A DNA stretch of 64,000 nt from Sulfurimonas sp. C5. GTDB lineage: Bacteria; Campylobacterota; Campylobacteria; Campylobacterales; Sulfurimonadaceae. Of this stretch, positions 63,355 to 64,000 are shown one piece after another (position 1 is the first letter of the stretch; the number at the start of each line of letters is the position of its first letter). The notes under the pieces were generated by a model. That model saw only the letters and a program-made list of their open reading frames with translations, ran no database searches and was not told the origin of the DNA. Location of the stretch: contig NZ_JARXNQ010000003.1 of NCBI RefSeq assembly GCF_029872055.1, positions 62,001-126,000 of the forward strand, given 5' to 3'. A program made the position numbers and the translations under genes.

Positions 63355-64000
63355 TGCTTGAAGGCAAAACTTTTTTAGCAATTATCCCGGCTAGAGGGGG
63401 TAGCAAAAGGCTTCCGAGAAAAAATATTTTAGACTTATCAGGTAAACCACTTATTGCTTGGAGCATTGAAGCAGCTCTTGAGAGTAAATATATTGACAAA
63501 GTTATAGTAAGCAGTGATGATGATGAAATCCTAGACGTTTCACACAGTTATGGTGTAGAATGTATTAAAAGACCAGATAATTTAGCAAGTGATACTGCTA
63601 CAACATTTGATGCACTGAAGCACACTATTGAAAGTGTATCCAAATACGACTATATAGTATTGCTGCAACCAACTTCTCCCCTAAGAACTGCTAAACATAT
63701 AGATGAAGCAATAGAATTGCTCAACGCAAAAAATGCAGATGCTGTTATTAGCGTATGTGAAATGGAGCATAGTCCTCTTTGGTCTAATACTCTCCCGGAA
63801 GATAAAACTATGGAGCAATTTTTACAGAGTGATCTTTTAAATAAAAGAAGTCAGGATTTACCGACATACTATAGACTTAATGGAGCAATATATATAGCTA
63901 CAACTGACAAACTTCTTGAAGCCAAAAGTTTCTTTTTACAAAACAACATTTTTGCATACGTCATGGATCAAGAATCTTCTGTAGATATAGATACGCTACT
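63354..64000 (+). CDS. CMP-nonulosonic acid synthetase (acylneuraminate cytidylyltransferase), 3' end cut
   Basis: The visible 215 codons show the cytidylyltransferase fold: IPARGGSKRLPRKNI (P-loop-like nucleotide site), VIVSSDDDEIL, RPDNLASDTATTFDAL and VLLQPTSPLRT. The family activates sialic, legionaminic or pseudaminic acids with CTP. The PtmB/LegF versus NeuA choice cannot be made here. It overlaps the truncated transferase by one base (TAATG) and continues past the window. Confidence 0.88.
   Translation, partial: MLEGKTFLAIIPARGGSKRLPRKNILDLSGKPLIAWSIEAALESKYIDKVIVSSDDDEILDVSHSYGVECIKRPDNLASDTATTFDALKHTIESVSKYDYIVLLQPTSPLRTAKHIDEAIELLNAKNADAVISVCEMEHSPLWSNTLPEDKTMEQFLQSDLLNKRSQDLPTYYRLNGAIYIATTDKLLEAKSFFLQNNIFAYVMDQESSVDIDTL

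Noticed and set aside
1-64000. CRISPR arrays, IS elements, tRNA or rRNA genes
   Set aside because: I found no regularly spaced repeats, transposase-like proteins or cloverleaf-like sequences in the intergenic gaps; the short gaps leave little room.

Overview
The window is AT-rich, densely coded chromosomal DNA from a free-living member of the Campylobacterota (Epsilonproteobacteria), most like Sulfurimonas or a close relative. This assignment is inference from several points: a futalosine-pathway MqnA-type protein; split PAS/chemoreceptor pairs of the Campylobacter CetB/CetA kind; an spc operon without rpmD (L30); Campylobacter-like fliD-fliS order with sigma28-type promoters; and the overall protein style. 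I saw no rRNA, tRNA, IS element or CRISPR array. No gene-free stretch exceeds 300 bases.

Layout. 1-4652 (minus): an operon reading [2Fe-2S] protein, panD, ybaB, PDZ protein, ispA, tkt; tkt runs off the left edge. 4767-8788: a small outer-membrane barrel, then nifU-like/TPR/murE, then an aldo-keto reductase. 8869-11792 (minus): the alpha ribosomal operon rpmJ-rpsM-rpsK-rpsD-rpoA-rplQ, with a structured leader and a terminator. 11964-21866: a mixed block with an EF-hand protein behind a sigma28-like promoter, two UV-damage repair enzymes, a Crp/Fnr regulator, an Hsp20 with a signal peptide, arsB, a CetB/CetA-like pair, an S1-domain protein and a chorismate mutase. 21896-32558 (minus): the S10-spc operon from rpsJ to infA. 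32736-39604: an AAA-type ATPase, an SDR epimerase, rnhB, a second PAS/MCP pair, an mqnA-like gene and moaD-moaE-moeA, closed by a strong terminator.

39869-56335: the most notable region is a complete Pel exopolysaccharide locus in the order pelC-D-E-F-G-A1-(TPR)-B-A2, with a convergent galE. PelD keeps a c-di-GMP I-site (RSLD) next to a degenerate GGDEF (HNEDY). PelF and PelG polymerise and export. Two PelA paralogues are present, and PelA1 has a shortened hydrolase domain lacking the putative catalytic acids while keeping the deacetylase motifs. PelB appears divided into an inner-membrane-anchored TPR protein and an outer-membrane TPR/barrel protein with an N-terminal SPOR-like domain. The adjacent GalE has Cys where E. 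coli GalE has Tyr299, a change that permits UDP-GlcNAc/UDP-GalNAc epimerisation, so it may supply the GalNAc precursor of Pel.

56389-64000: a PpiC-type isomerase with a HupE/UreJ-like membrane protein, a sugar MFS transporter with a HAD phosphatase, an SDR, then late flagellar genes (a FliT-like small protein, fliS, fliD). The window ends in what looks like a nonulosonic-acid (flagellar glycan) locus: a truncated sugar nucleotidyltransferase followed by a CMP-sugar synthetase cut by the right edge.
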